DNA from: Saccharofermentans sp.
Lineage (GTDB): Bacteria; Bacillota; Clostridia; Saccharofermentanales; Saccharofermentanaceae
Direction of reading: 5' to 3'
DNA: 42,102 nucleotides
Assembly (NCBI GenBank): GCA_024403715.1
Contig: JAKSRJ010000019.1
Span: 1 to 42,102, forward strand
Shown here: one piece after another, positions 35,820 through 42,102 of the stretch
How the letters are laid out: each line of letters opens with the position of its first letter
How positions within the stretch are numbered: the first letter of the stretch is position 1
Notes under the pieces: model-generated
Told to the model about the DNA's origin: nothing
Databases searched by the model: none
The model's input: the letters and a program-made list of their open reading frames with translations, nothing else
Program-made: the position numbers and the translations under genes

Positions 35820-35987
35820 TTACTTAATCATCTTAGCGATGTCTTTTGCATCAGGGATATCAATCTTAGTCTTCTTCTCAATCTCTTCTGCAACCTTGTC
35901 AAAAGTTTTCTGAGCCTGCTCGTTCTTGGAAAGCTCCTTAACTGCGCCCTCAGCAACTTCCTTTGCCTTATTAATATCTAAAGTCAT
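35820..35987 (-). CDS. Small charged helical protein (55 residues)
   Basis: An ORF from the ATG at 35987 to TAA at 35822-35820 with GGAGG 8 nt upstream and a good terminator just after it, so it is almost certainly a real single-gene unit. The product is highly charged (about a quarter Lys, many Glu/Asp), predicted all helix, with no Cys, Trp or membrane segment. Sequence begins M-T-L-D-I-N-K-A-K-E. I recognise no family; a small structural or nucleic-acid-associated protein is possible. Confidence 0.8.
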   Translation of the reverse strand: MTLDINKAKEVAEGAVKELSKNEQAQKTFDKVAEEIEKKTKIDIPDAKDIAKMIK

Positions 35988-36023
35988 TGGTGTGTCCTCC
36001 TCAAGTTTTTATTAATTATAACA

Positions 36024-36641
36024 TTATGCTAAGTAATCATACACGCCAAGAAGAGCTTCTCCAGCATCCTGATCAATAACTACTCGAATACGAGTAAAAT
36101 CGTCTCTCATCTCGTCGTTAAATATTGATACATCAACACTATAATACTCGACATCACGATTCTTAAATGTTGGTATCGAAGAAAACTCTTCGAGCTGTGT
36201 CTCCTGAGTGATGATACTATCAGGCAAACTTTCTACCCACAAATCTCTTTCTTCATTACTCTCGAAAGGCATCTGATCTGCAAGTTCTTCAAGCGAAGGA
36301 TACCATTCTGTCTGGTACCATGTCTCAGTATCACCAAAATTACTCTTACTGTAGTAAGTATCAAGCAAATCTGCTAATGAATCACTTTGATAACGTTCTG
36401 CAAAATAGTTTCTTGAAGCATCATCATATGACCTCTCAATCCAGCTTGTGTTCCTTTTAAACTGGTAGACAAAGGTCCCTACTATGAATAAACCTAATGC
36501 CAATATAGTGCCTGTGATAATAAGTGTAGTCTTACGAGTCTTTTTGTTAATTATTCCCTTTACGATAGCAAATATTATGCCGGCAAAAATTAAAGCATTA
36601 ATTACTAATGCAAAGACGAGTCTTAATATGACGATATTCAT
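36024..36641 (-). CDS. Two-TM paralogue family protein, copy 4
   Basis: A 205-residue protein with two hydrophobic segments (about 5-28 and 37-60) and a C-terminal domain of about 145 residues. It shares with the three upstream genes the pattern W-x-E-x2-YD after the second helix, LLDTYY, then TWYQTEWYPS-EEL, and an end of the form VxIDxDxGEALLGVY. It is the most diverged copy, with Ala/Gly in place of Ser/Ala in the last strand. The family is not recognised. AGGGG lies about 11 nt before the ATG. Confidence 0.8.
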   Translation of the reverse strand: MNIVILRLVFALVINALIFAGIIFAIVKGIINKKTRKTTLIITGTILALGLFIVGTFVYQFKRNTSWIERSYDDASRNYFAERYQSDSLADLLDTYYSKSNFGDTETWYQTEWYPSLEELADQMPFESNEERDLWVESLPDSIITQETQLEEFSSIPTFKNRDVEYYSVDVSIFNDEMRDDFTRIRVVIDQDAGEALLGVYDYLA

Positions 36642-36649
36642 CTTAATAA

Positions 36650-37276
36650 TTATCCCCTGTAGTTCTCAAGATAATATGCTGCCAAAGAAACTTCAGATGT
36701 ATCATTGTCTACTACAATGTAATACGCAATAGGATCATCGTATCGAGGAGTCATAAATCCTAATTCTTCATGATCAACACCATAATATGTTACATCGTGA
36801 TTCTCATTTGCAGGAATAGCATATAAATCGTAATCCTTAAACGTTGTTTCTACATTAGAAGTTTCTAAGCTACTCACAAAACAATCAATCTGCTCATCGT
36901 CTTCAAGTGGCATTACTTCAACAAGCTCATCAATTGACTCATACCATGGAGTCTGAAACCAGTGCTCACAAGAATCAGTACTGGACCAGCCATGATTTCT
37001 AATGTAATAAATCTCCATCAAATCAGCTACTGGCTCGTCCAAAGTATATACGACATCTGCATGGTTTCTATCATAAGTAAGTTCTCTCCAGGAGAATGAC
37101 TTTTGGGTCCACGTAGCGAAACCTACAATGCAGAATATAATTAGTGCAGCCGTAACACCAAGAGAGATTAATAAAGACTTATTGTTCTTCTTTCTCATAA
37201 TCAACTTTACGATAAGTACAAACAATAATATAAAAAACAGAAATGATAAAGGGTAAATAGCAAATGCATATAACAT
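36650..37276 (-). CDS. Two-TM paralogue family protein, copy 3
   Basis: A 208-residue member of the same family: two helices (about 5-27 and 35-55), then WRELTYD, EIYYIR, HWFQTPWYESIDEL, an acidic stretch ending in a short helix, and the closing strand YYIVVDNDTSEVSLAAYY. The ATG at 37276 is chosen because GAGG lies 6 nt upstream; a TTG at 37282 is also open. It lies 8 nt upstream of copy 4. Unknown function. Confidence 0.8.
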   Translation of the reverse strand: MLYAFAIYPLSFLFFILLFVLIVKLIMRKKNNKSLLISLGVTAALIIFCIVGFATWTQKSFSWRELTYDRNHADVVYTLDEPVADLMEIYYIRNHGWSSTDSCEHWFQTPWYESIDELVEVMPLEDDEQIDCFVSSLETSNVETTFKDYDLYAIPANENHDVTYYGVDHEELGFMTPRYDDPIAYYIVVDNDTSEVSLAAYYLENYRG

Positions 37277-37295
37277 ATACAACCTCTTTTAATTC

Positions 37296-37889
37296 TTATG
37301 TGTCGTTATAAATAGCAGCAAGAGATACTTCTGAAGTATCACTATCAACTACTACATAATAACCTATCCACCAACCATTGTAACTATCTTCAAAAATTTC
37401 ACTAAATTTCATCTCGTAAAAGAGAACATCTCTATCATCATTAGCTGGAACTGAATATAAATCACTATTGCCAAACTCACTTTTTTCCGGTGCGTTCTGG
37501 AGTATGTCTATGAAAATTTCTTCCTGTTCTTCATCTAAAGACATACTTTCTATGAGTTCTTCAACTGATGGATACCAACCAGTCTGATACCAGTACGTAC
37601 CATCACGAAAGCCCTTAACATAGTAGGTCTCGATATTATTAACAAATGGCTCAGGCAAGAGACTACTTGTCGCGTAAGATGCAGAGGATGTGTCGTGATC
37701 ATATTCTTTCCAGGTTAGCGCTTTATTTAGTAAATAAACCCAATACCCAATAAAAATAACCGCCATAACAAAAAGTGCACCTACAATAATTATGGTTTTC
37801 TTACGAGTTTTGGGATTCATTACACCCTTTATTATCGAATAGATAATTAGACCCCAGAATAGTATTGCAAAAATTGAAAACAGTATCAT
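37296..37889 (-). CDS. Two-TM paralogue family protein, copy 2
   Basis: A 197-residue member with two helices (about 3-22 and 32-55), WKEYDHD, ETYYVK, YWYQTGWYPSVEEL and the closing YYVVVDSDTSEVSLAAIY. The last motif is almost identical to copy 3, so these two are the closest pair. It lies 13 nt upstream of copy 3. Unknown function. Confidence 0.8.
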   Translation of the reverse strand: MILFSIFAILFWGLIIYSIIKGVMNPKTRKKTIIIVGALFVMAVIFIGYWVYLLNKALTWKEYDHDTSSASYATSSLLPEPFVNNIETYYVKGFRDGTYWYQTGWYPSVEELIESMSLDEEQEEIFIDILQNAPEKSEFGNSDLYSVPANDDRDVLFYEMKFSEIFEDSYNGWWIGYYVVVDSDTSEVSLAAIYNDT

Positions 37890-37925
37890 AACTTTTAACC
37901 TTTTCTATTATTATTGTCCTTGAAC

Positions 37926-38519
37926 TTAAGTATCTATAAAATATATTGTTAATGCTGCTTCACCAGTTTCTTGGTTTACCGCGATATAGTAATTAATTTT
38001 TATATACCTCAAAGGACAAAACTCAAATTCATCTAAGTCAATTTTGTAGTATTCTACATCACAATCATTATTTACTGGTACTTCATATGGATTGAATCCT
38101 TCATCGCCTGTTATCAGATTGGAAGGATCAACTATATTAATAAATCGCTCTATCTCTTCATCGTCATCAAAGCAGCAAATGACCTGAGCCAATTCATCTT
38201 CAGATTCGTACCAACCAGTTTGATACCAGTAATTCCCCTCACCCAACAAAGGACGCACATAATAGACTTCAATCAAATCTGATATTGGATCATTCATTAC
38301 ACGAGACCAATATGGTTTGTTATTAATGTCATATTCTTCTTCATGCCATTGGAATTGATAACAAATAATAGCTATAGCAAAAAGTACACCAATTATAAAA
38401 ACACCTAACAGCGCTTTTCCTATTACATGAGTATCTTTACCTAACCAAGCACTAACCAGCAAAGAAACAAACAATAAAACAAATGAAACAAATAATGAAA
38501 TACAAATAACAGCCATCAT
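37926..38519 (-). CDS. Two-TM paralogue family protein, copy 1
   Basis: A 197-residue member with two helices (about 3-24 and 34-54), WHEEEYD, EVYYVR, YWYQTGWYESEDEL and closing NYYIAVNQETGEAALTIYF. The YWYQTGWY string is shared with copy 2. Two adjacent ATG codons at 38519 and 38516 are possible starts. It heads the series after the small membrane protein gene. Unknown function. Confidence 0.8.
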   Translation of the reverse strand: MMAVICISLFVSFVLLFVSLLVSAWLGKDTHVIGKALLGVFIIGVLFAIAIICYQFQWHEEEYDINNKPYWSRVMNDPISDLIEVYYVRPLLGEGNYWYQTGWYESEDELAQVICCFDDDEEIERFINIVDPSNLITGDEGFNPYEVPVNNDCDVEYYKIDLDEFEFCPLRYIKINYYIAVNQETGEAALTIYFIDT

Positions 38520-38529
38520 CTTTCTACTA

Positions 38530-38727
38530 TTAATTAATTGAACAAATACCGGCTATTACATTCATAATAACAAACGTAATAACGCCAAAGAATAACCAGT
38601 ATTTAAATACTTTCTTAGATGTAGCTATGTTATATATCGAAGCTGCTGCACCTGCAAAAGCTACTACTGTAAACCACATTGATTCAAATCTAAGAGGTGT
38701 GTATCCAAACCTTGAGATACAAAGCAT
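38530..38727 (-). CDS. Small two-TM membrane protein
   Basis: A 65-residue protein with two hydrophobic segments (about 17-35 and 42-61) and a short basic link. AGGAAAAAG precedes the ATG. It lies between the XRE regulator and the paralogue family and could be a shortened relative, since the family members also have two helices at this spacing, but no shared motif is visible. Confidence 0.6.
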   Translation of the reverse strand: MLCISRFGYTPLRFESMWFTVVAFAGAAASIYNIATSKKVFKYWLFFGVITFVIMNVIAGICSIN

Positions 38728-38748
38728 AATCTTATTCTTTTTCCTGAT

Positions 38749-38967
38749 TTATTCTTCAGATTTACCGTCGTTAACGAATTCCAGGATATCTCCAGGCTGG
38801 CAGTCCAAAGCCATACAAATATCATTAAGAGTACTAAATCTTACAGCCTTAGCCTTCTGATTCTTAAGAATTGATAAGTTCGCAGGTGTGATACCAATCT
38901 TCTCAGCAAGAGTATTAGAACTCATCTTACGCTTTGCCATCATTACATCCAAATTTACAATAATCAT
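38749..38967 (-). CDS. XRE/Cro-type regulator (YozG-like)
   Basis: A 72-residue, single-domain helix-turn-helix protein (KMSSNTLAEKIGITPANLSILKN is split by turn; the recognition helix is in GITPANLSILK). Small forms of this length, encoded next to a DUF2975 membrane protein, are a known pairing (as yozG-yoaS in Bacillus). The start is the ATG at 38967, which has GAGGTG 5 nt upstream, the same bases that end the DUF2975 gene. It probably controls its own operon. Confidence 0.88.
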   Translation of the reverse strand: MIIVNLDVMMAKRKMSSNTLAEKIGITPANLSILKNQKAKAVRFSTLNDICMALDCQPGDILEFVNDGKSEE

Positions 38968-38975
38968 GGTACACC

Positions 38976-39440
38976 TCACACTGTCATATCAAGTTCTTCC
39001 TTCATAGAGTTAGCTCTAATGAAGCAAAGTTCTACTGCCTTAATAATTGCGCCAAGATAAAGTGCAATAAATCCGATAAGAATGATTGTAGGCCATACGA
39101 TAATTCCAGAAACTACGCAGATACCACAGATAGCAAACATTACTGTAGACATCTTACTTAAAAGATTAGTATTAGCCTGCCCGTAGATGTTTCCCTTGGA
39201 AATGTTACCCATAACCTTCAATACGAGAACCATGGAGATAATTGCTCCGATGCAGCAAAGAACAATAGCTGCTGTAAATACGATAATCTGCCATGTTGCA
39301 GGATTGTTAAGAAGTGTAAGTCCGATATAGTTAGCGATGATGTAGGATCCACCCATTGATATAACAAGAGCAGCAATCATTGCTACTGTAAATACCTTTA
39401 CCAAAGACATTGTTGTTGAGAGTTTTTTATTCTGTTCCAT
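38976..39440 (-). CDS. DUF2975 family membrane protein
   Basis: A 154-residue protein with four hydrophobic helices (about 15-38, 47-70, 92-112 and 118-140), fitting DUF2975. These proteins are encoded beside small XRE regulators and are thought to sense or anchor them at the membrane, though the role is not proven. TTGGAGG precedes the ATG. It is the first gene of a probable seven-gene operon. Confidence 0.82.
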   Translation of the reverse strand: MEQNKKLSTTMSLVKVFTVAMIAALVISMGGSYIIANYIGLTLLNNPATWQIIVFTAAIVLCCIGAIISMVLVLKVMGNISKGNIYGQANTNLLSKMSTVMFAICGICVVSGIIVWPTIILIGFIALYLGAIIKAVELCFIRANSMKEELDMTV

Positions 39441-39462
39441 ATTGAACCTCCAATTTGTTTTG

Positions 39463-39540
39463 TTAATTAACCGGTTTTGATGGTTTGATTATAACTACAC
39501 ATAAATCGAAAGTCAACACATTTTTATCGTTTTACGATAA
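39463..39540 (-). promoter_or_regulatory. Promoter and palindromes of the DUF2975/XRE operon
   Basis: TTGACT (39516-39511), 17-nt spacer and TATAAT (39493-39488) form a near-consensus promoter on the minus strand. A palindrome TTATCG-N5-CGATAA (39524-39540) lies just upstream, and overlapping TTAATTAA (39463-39470) and AACCGGTT (39469-39476) palindromes lie just after the start point. These are candidate binding sites for the XRE protein of the operon. Confidence 0.75.
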
Positions 39541-39558
39541 TTTCTTTTTGAATTACAA

Positions 39559-40296
39559 TTAGTTCAGCTTCATCTTCCCCTGCATATCATGCCTATAAGA
39601 TGAAGGCGTTGTGCCCTTATACTGCTTAAAGCACTCAGCGAAATGGCTCTGGGATGAAAACGCAAACTGAGAGGCTATTTGGGAGATAGACAGACTAGAG
39701 TATTCAAGCATATTAGCAGCAGTATTGATTTTAATCTTCATCGCATATTCACTAACGCTATAGCCAGTTTCCTTTTTAAACTGGCGGGATAAATGAGCCT
39801 GTGAGATACCACATATATCTGCTATATCAGATACCTTAATTACCTGATTTAAATGATCATAAATATAATCAACAGTAGTAACAATATGTCGCGACTTGAT
39901 TTCAGAATTTAGTAGTTCAGCCATACGTGTCGCATAGTCTTCACACATAATATCATGAAGCCTGGATACATCTTCAGGAGCATGACATTTATCAACCTTT
40001 TTGATATAGAAATCACTTAAGCTATACGCCGTTGGCAAAGCCATTCCGCCCTCTATACAATATCGCGCTATTAATGCAGCAGTAACTACAAAATGATACT
40101 TAAAATGTTGAAGCTTATTATCAGATAATACACCAAGACCTTTTTTAAGATGTAAAGGCTCGCTACAAAACTCATGTACCTTTTTAACATTGCCTGCTTT
40201 AATGTATGCATAGAATTCTAGTTCAGGTAGATATGGTGCATGTGAGTATTCTTCCTCACGAACTACGTATTCTTTGAATAAATCTTTACGAATCAT
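39559..40296 (-). CDS. AraC-family transcription regulator
   Basis: A 245-residue regulator with an N-terminal helical region and a C-terminal pair of helix-turn-helix motifs (about 145-240): IKVSDIADICGISQAHLS and ISQIASQFAFSSQSHF, followed by KGTTPSSYR, the classical AraC end. No receiver domain is attached. The ATG at 40296 is used because GGGGAAG lies 5 nt upstream; the in-frame TTG at 40308 does not have one. It is divergent from the GH16 gene, so it is probably its regulator. Confidence 0.9.
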   Translation of the reverse strand: MIRKDLFKEYVVREEEYSHAPYLPELEFYAYIKAGNVKKVHEFCSEPLHLKKGLGVLSDNKLQHFKYHFVVTAALIARYCIEGGMALPTAYSLSDFYIKKVDKCHAPEDVSRLHDIMCEDYATRMAELLNSEIKSRHIVTTVDYIYDHLNQVIKVSDIADICGISQAHLSRQFKKETGYSVSEYAMKIKINTAANMLEYSSLSISQIASQFAFSSQSHFAECFKQYKGTTPSSYRHDMQGKMKLN

Positions 40297-40332
40297 TTGC
40301 TTCCCCAATTAATACATCACAATTGTTATTAC

Positions 40333-40352
40333 TATATCATAATTCTGATATA
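40333..40352. promoter_or_regulatory. Inverted repeat between the AraC and GH16 genes
   Basis: TATATCA-N6-TGATATA gives 7-bp arms in the 110-nt divergent intergenic region. It is a possible operator for the AraC protein or part of the promoter region; AraC proteins more often bind direct repeats, so this is uncertain. Confidence 0.35.
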
Positions 40353-40406
40353 TCTACCTAATACCGTAATGTACAAATATTATAAATACATAATCAGGAG
40401 GATCCT

Positions 40407-41825
40407 ATGCATCGCAAATTGATCTCTACAGTTCTTTCTCTTGCCCTTATTGCAAGCATCGCTGGCTGTTCATCAACAGAAGAAACAGACGCTACATTAG
40501 AAGAAGAGACTATGGAAACTACTATCGACCTCATTAATCAGGTAGCAGACGAGGATGTACCAGAGATTGAAGGATATTCCCTTCTTTGGCACGACGAGTT
40601 TAATGGTACAACACTCAATGAAAGCATCTGGAACAGAGAGCTTCGTGAACCAGGTTGGACTAACAACGAGCTTCAGGAATATACAGACTCAGAAGAAAAC
40701 ATCTATGTTCAGGATGGCTGTCTTGTATTAAGAGCAATTCAGACTATAGATGAGAATGGCGACACATACTACACTTCTGGTAAGGTTAACAGCCAGAACA
40801 ATACAGACTTTATGTATGGTCGTGTTGAAGTTCGCGCTCGTGTACCAGAAGGTCAGGGTTTGTGGCCTGCAGCATGGATGATGCCAACAGATGAGTCTTA
40901 CTATGGTCAGTGGCCTAAGTGTGGTGAGATTGACATCATGGAGGTATTAGGACACAATCCTGCTTCTGCTTTCCAGACAATCCACTATGGTGAGCCTCAT
41001 GGCCAGCAGCAGGGATCCCTCACTCTTGATAATGGCACTTTCGCTACAGATTTCCATGTATATGTAGTTGAGTGGGAACCAGGCGAGATGCGCTTCTATA
41101 TTGATGACGAACTTACACTTACAGTTAATGACTGGTTCTCAGCAGACGGTGATAACGAGCAGGAATATCCAGCTCCATTCAATCAAACATTCTTCGTACA
41201 GATGAATCTCGCTGTTGGTGGTGACTGGCCAGGCAACCCAGATGAGACAACAAACTTCGATACAGCAATGTTCGAGATTGATTATGTTCGTGTTTATCAA
41301 AAGCCAGAGTACGACACAAATGTATCTCGTCCAGTATACGAAGCACGTGAAGCTCAGGAAGATGGAAACTTCGTAGTTAACGGTGATTTTTCTGATGATT
41401 CTATCGACCTCACAACAGATACAGACTGGAACTTCCTCCTCTTCGAAGGGGGAGCAGGAGCAGCTTCTATCCACGATAATATGATAGAGATTACAACAGA
41501 TGCTGAAGGTTCCGTAGATTACTCAGTACAGCTTGTTTTCTGGGATATTCCTTTCGAGAACGGTGGTACTTACAGAGTTACTTTTGATGCTAGAGCAGAT
41601 GAAGACAGAAACATGATTTCTTCTGTAACAGCACCTTTTGCAGATTGGATTCGCTACTACCCAGATACAGAGTTCGACCTCACAACAGAGTGGCAGACAT
41701 ATGAGTATGAGTTCGACATGACTGAGCGCGACGATCCTAGAGGCAGACTTGAATTTAACATGGGCAACCGTGGTTCTTCTGCTACTATCAACATCACTAA
41801 CGTTCGCGTAGAAAGAATTAGTTAA
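40407..41825 (+). CDS. GH16 beta-glucanase lipoprotein (laminarinase-like) with C-terminal CBM
   Basis: A 472-residue lipoprotein: lipobox ending at Cys21, an acidic linker, GH16 domain about 57-296 with catalytic Glu174-x-Asp176-x2-Glu179 in GEIDIMEV, and a C-terminal carbohydrate-binding module about 318-470 of the CBM4/9-like jelly-roll type (NGDFSDDS start). The Met in the active-site bulge is the laminarinase/beta-1,3-glucanase form, so beta-1,3- or mixed-linked glucans are likely substrates, cut at the cell surface. TCAGGAGG precedes the ATG. Probably controlled by the divergent AraC regulator. Confidence 0.94.
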   Translation: MHRKLISTVLSLALIASIAGCSSTEETDATLEEETMETTIDLINQVADEDVPEIEGYSLLWHDEFNGTTLNESIWNRELREPGWTNNELQEYTDSEENIYVQDGCLVLRAIQTIDENGDTYYTSGKVNSQNNTDFMYGRVEVRARVPEGQGLWPAAWMMPTDESYYGQWPKCGEIDIMEVLGHNPASAFQTIHYGEPHGQQQGSLTLDNGTFATDFHVYVVEWEPGEMRFYIDDELTLTVNDWFSADGDNEQEYPAPFNQTFFVQMNLAVGGDWPGNPDETTNFDTAMFEIDYVRVYQKPEYDTNVSRPVYEAREAQEDGNFVVNGDFSDDSIDLTTDTDWNFLLFEGGAGAASIHDNMIEITTDAEGSVDYSVQLVFWDIPFENGGTYRVTFDARADEDRNMISSVTAPFADWIRYYPDTEFDLTTEWQTYEYEFDMTERDDPRGRLEFNMGNRGSSATINITNVRVERIS

Positions 41826-41850
41826 CCAATACCCTCCCAATATAGGTTAA

Positions 41851-41882
41851 ACCCCTGTAAGATCTCTTAGCCTTACAGGGGT
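41851..41882 (+). terminator. Terminator after the GH16 gene
   Basis: ACCCCTGTAAG and CTTACAGGGGT form an 11-bp perfect stem with a 10-nt loop, followed by ATTTTCTT, 25 nt after the stop codon. Confidence 0.9.
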
Positions 41883-41911
41883 ATTTTCTTGTCTAAAATA
41901 ATAAAAATGAA

Positions 41912-42102
41912 TTATTGTATGCGAACTAGCTCGCAGTTTCTGCCCATCACATGAGCAATAAAATCGTTGATGTCTCTGAGCTTATCAGGGAAAAGCATTC
42001 CGCTACCGAATACATCCAAGATATGCACATCAGCTCCTGACGTAACAGGGAAGCTATACTTAGCTCCGTATTCTTCCGCCTTATCGTTCATTAGCGGAGC
42101 CT
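41912..42102 (-). CDS. Partial PHP-domain-like protein, C-terminus only
   Basis: An open minus-strand frame enters from the right edge and ends at TAA (41914-41912), giving 63 residues. The segment AEEYGAKYSFPVTSGADVH fits the C-terminal strand-and-turn of PHP metal-dependent phosphoesterases, in which a GSDxH-type motif supplies metal ligands; here it reads SGADVH. The tail ends in NCELVRIQ. Too little is present to say which PHP protein it is, and nothing shows the start. Confidence 0.55.
   Translation of the reverse strand, partial: APLMNDKAEEYGAKYSFPVTSGADVHILDVFGSGMLFPDKLRDINDFIAHVMGRNCELVRIQ

Noticed and set aside
41139..41840. Two minus-strand open frames opposite the GH16 gene
   Set aside because: They overlap intact GH16 and CBM coding sequence and have no start signals or domains.

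Overview
The window is AT-rich DNA from an anaerobic low-GC Gram-positive bacterium, most likely class Clostridia. The grounds are a Firmicutes-type (T7SSb-like) type VII secretion ATPase with FHA domains, an NfnAB-type electron-bifurcating transhydrogenase pair, a K+-dependent membrane pyrophosphatase, many lipobox lipoproteins and mostly strong GGAGG-type ribosome binding sites. The genus cannot be fixed by reading alone. No rRNA, tRNA, CRISPR array or insertion sequence was seen.

Positions 1-14728 (all minus strand, read from 14728 towards 1) form a type VII secretion locus fused to a Ser/Thr phospho-signalling module. The order is: a LytTR regulator with an atypical receiver, the EssC-type ATPase, a YukD/EsaB ubiquitin-like protein, two WXG100-type proteins, a 737-residue lipoprotein, a third WXG100-like protein, a small helical protein, a membrane-anchored double-FHA protein, two PP2C phosphatases, a zinc-ribbon/FHA protein, a zinc-ribbon Ser/Thr kinase whose outside domain looks like an ABC sugar-binding protein, and the first codons of one more CxxC-containing protein cut by the window edge. 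Recognisable EssB, EssA and EsaA genes are absent from the visible part. The likely logic is that the kinase senses something outside, the phosphatases reverse its action, and the FHA proteins (including EssC itself) read phosphothreonine to tune secretion. The locus has an elaborate leader (14729-14820) and a perfect internal hairpin (5904-5931).

Positions 14893-23756 hold an ABC exporter pair, an O-antigen-ligase-like gene interrupted by one in-frame TAG, a transglutaminase-like lipoprotein and nfnA-nfnB. Positions 23808-27627 hold a GH25 lysozyme-like lipoprotein followed by a three-gene ABC-2 exporter. Positions 27646-29651 encode a KtrB/KtrA-type potassium uptake pair. Its promoter appears to be shared with the divergent GH25 gene through one self-complementary -10 element, which would make both transcripts leaderless or nearly so.

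Positions 29652-34277 hold an opine-dehydrogenase-like oxidoreductase, an unrecognised membrane protein and the pyrophosphatase. Positions 34335-39440 hold a MATE exporter, a 55-residue protein, and an operon of DUF2975 membrane protein, XRE regulator, small membrane protein and four tandem diverged paralogues of an unrecognised two-TM protein family. Positions 39559-41825 hold an AraC-type regulator divergent from a GH16 beta-glucanase lipoprotein. The window ends in the 3' part of a PHP-domain-like gene.

The best candidates for undescribed biology are the kinase/solute-binding-protein receptor inside a T7SS locus, the four-paralogue membrane protein operon, the regulator's leader, and the symmetric bidirectional promoter.
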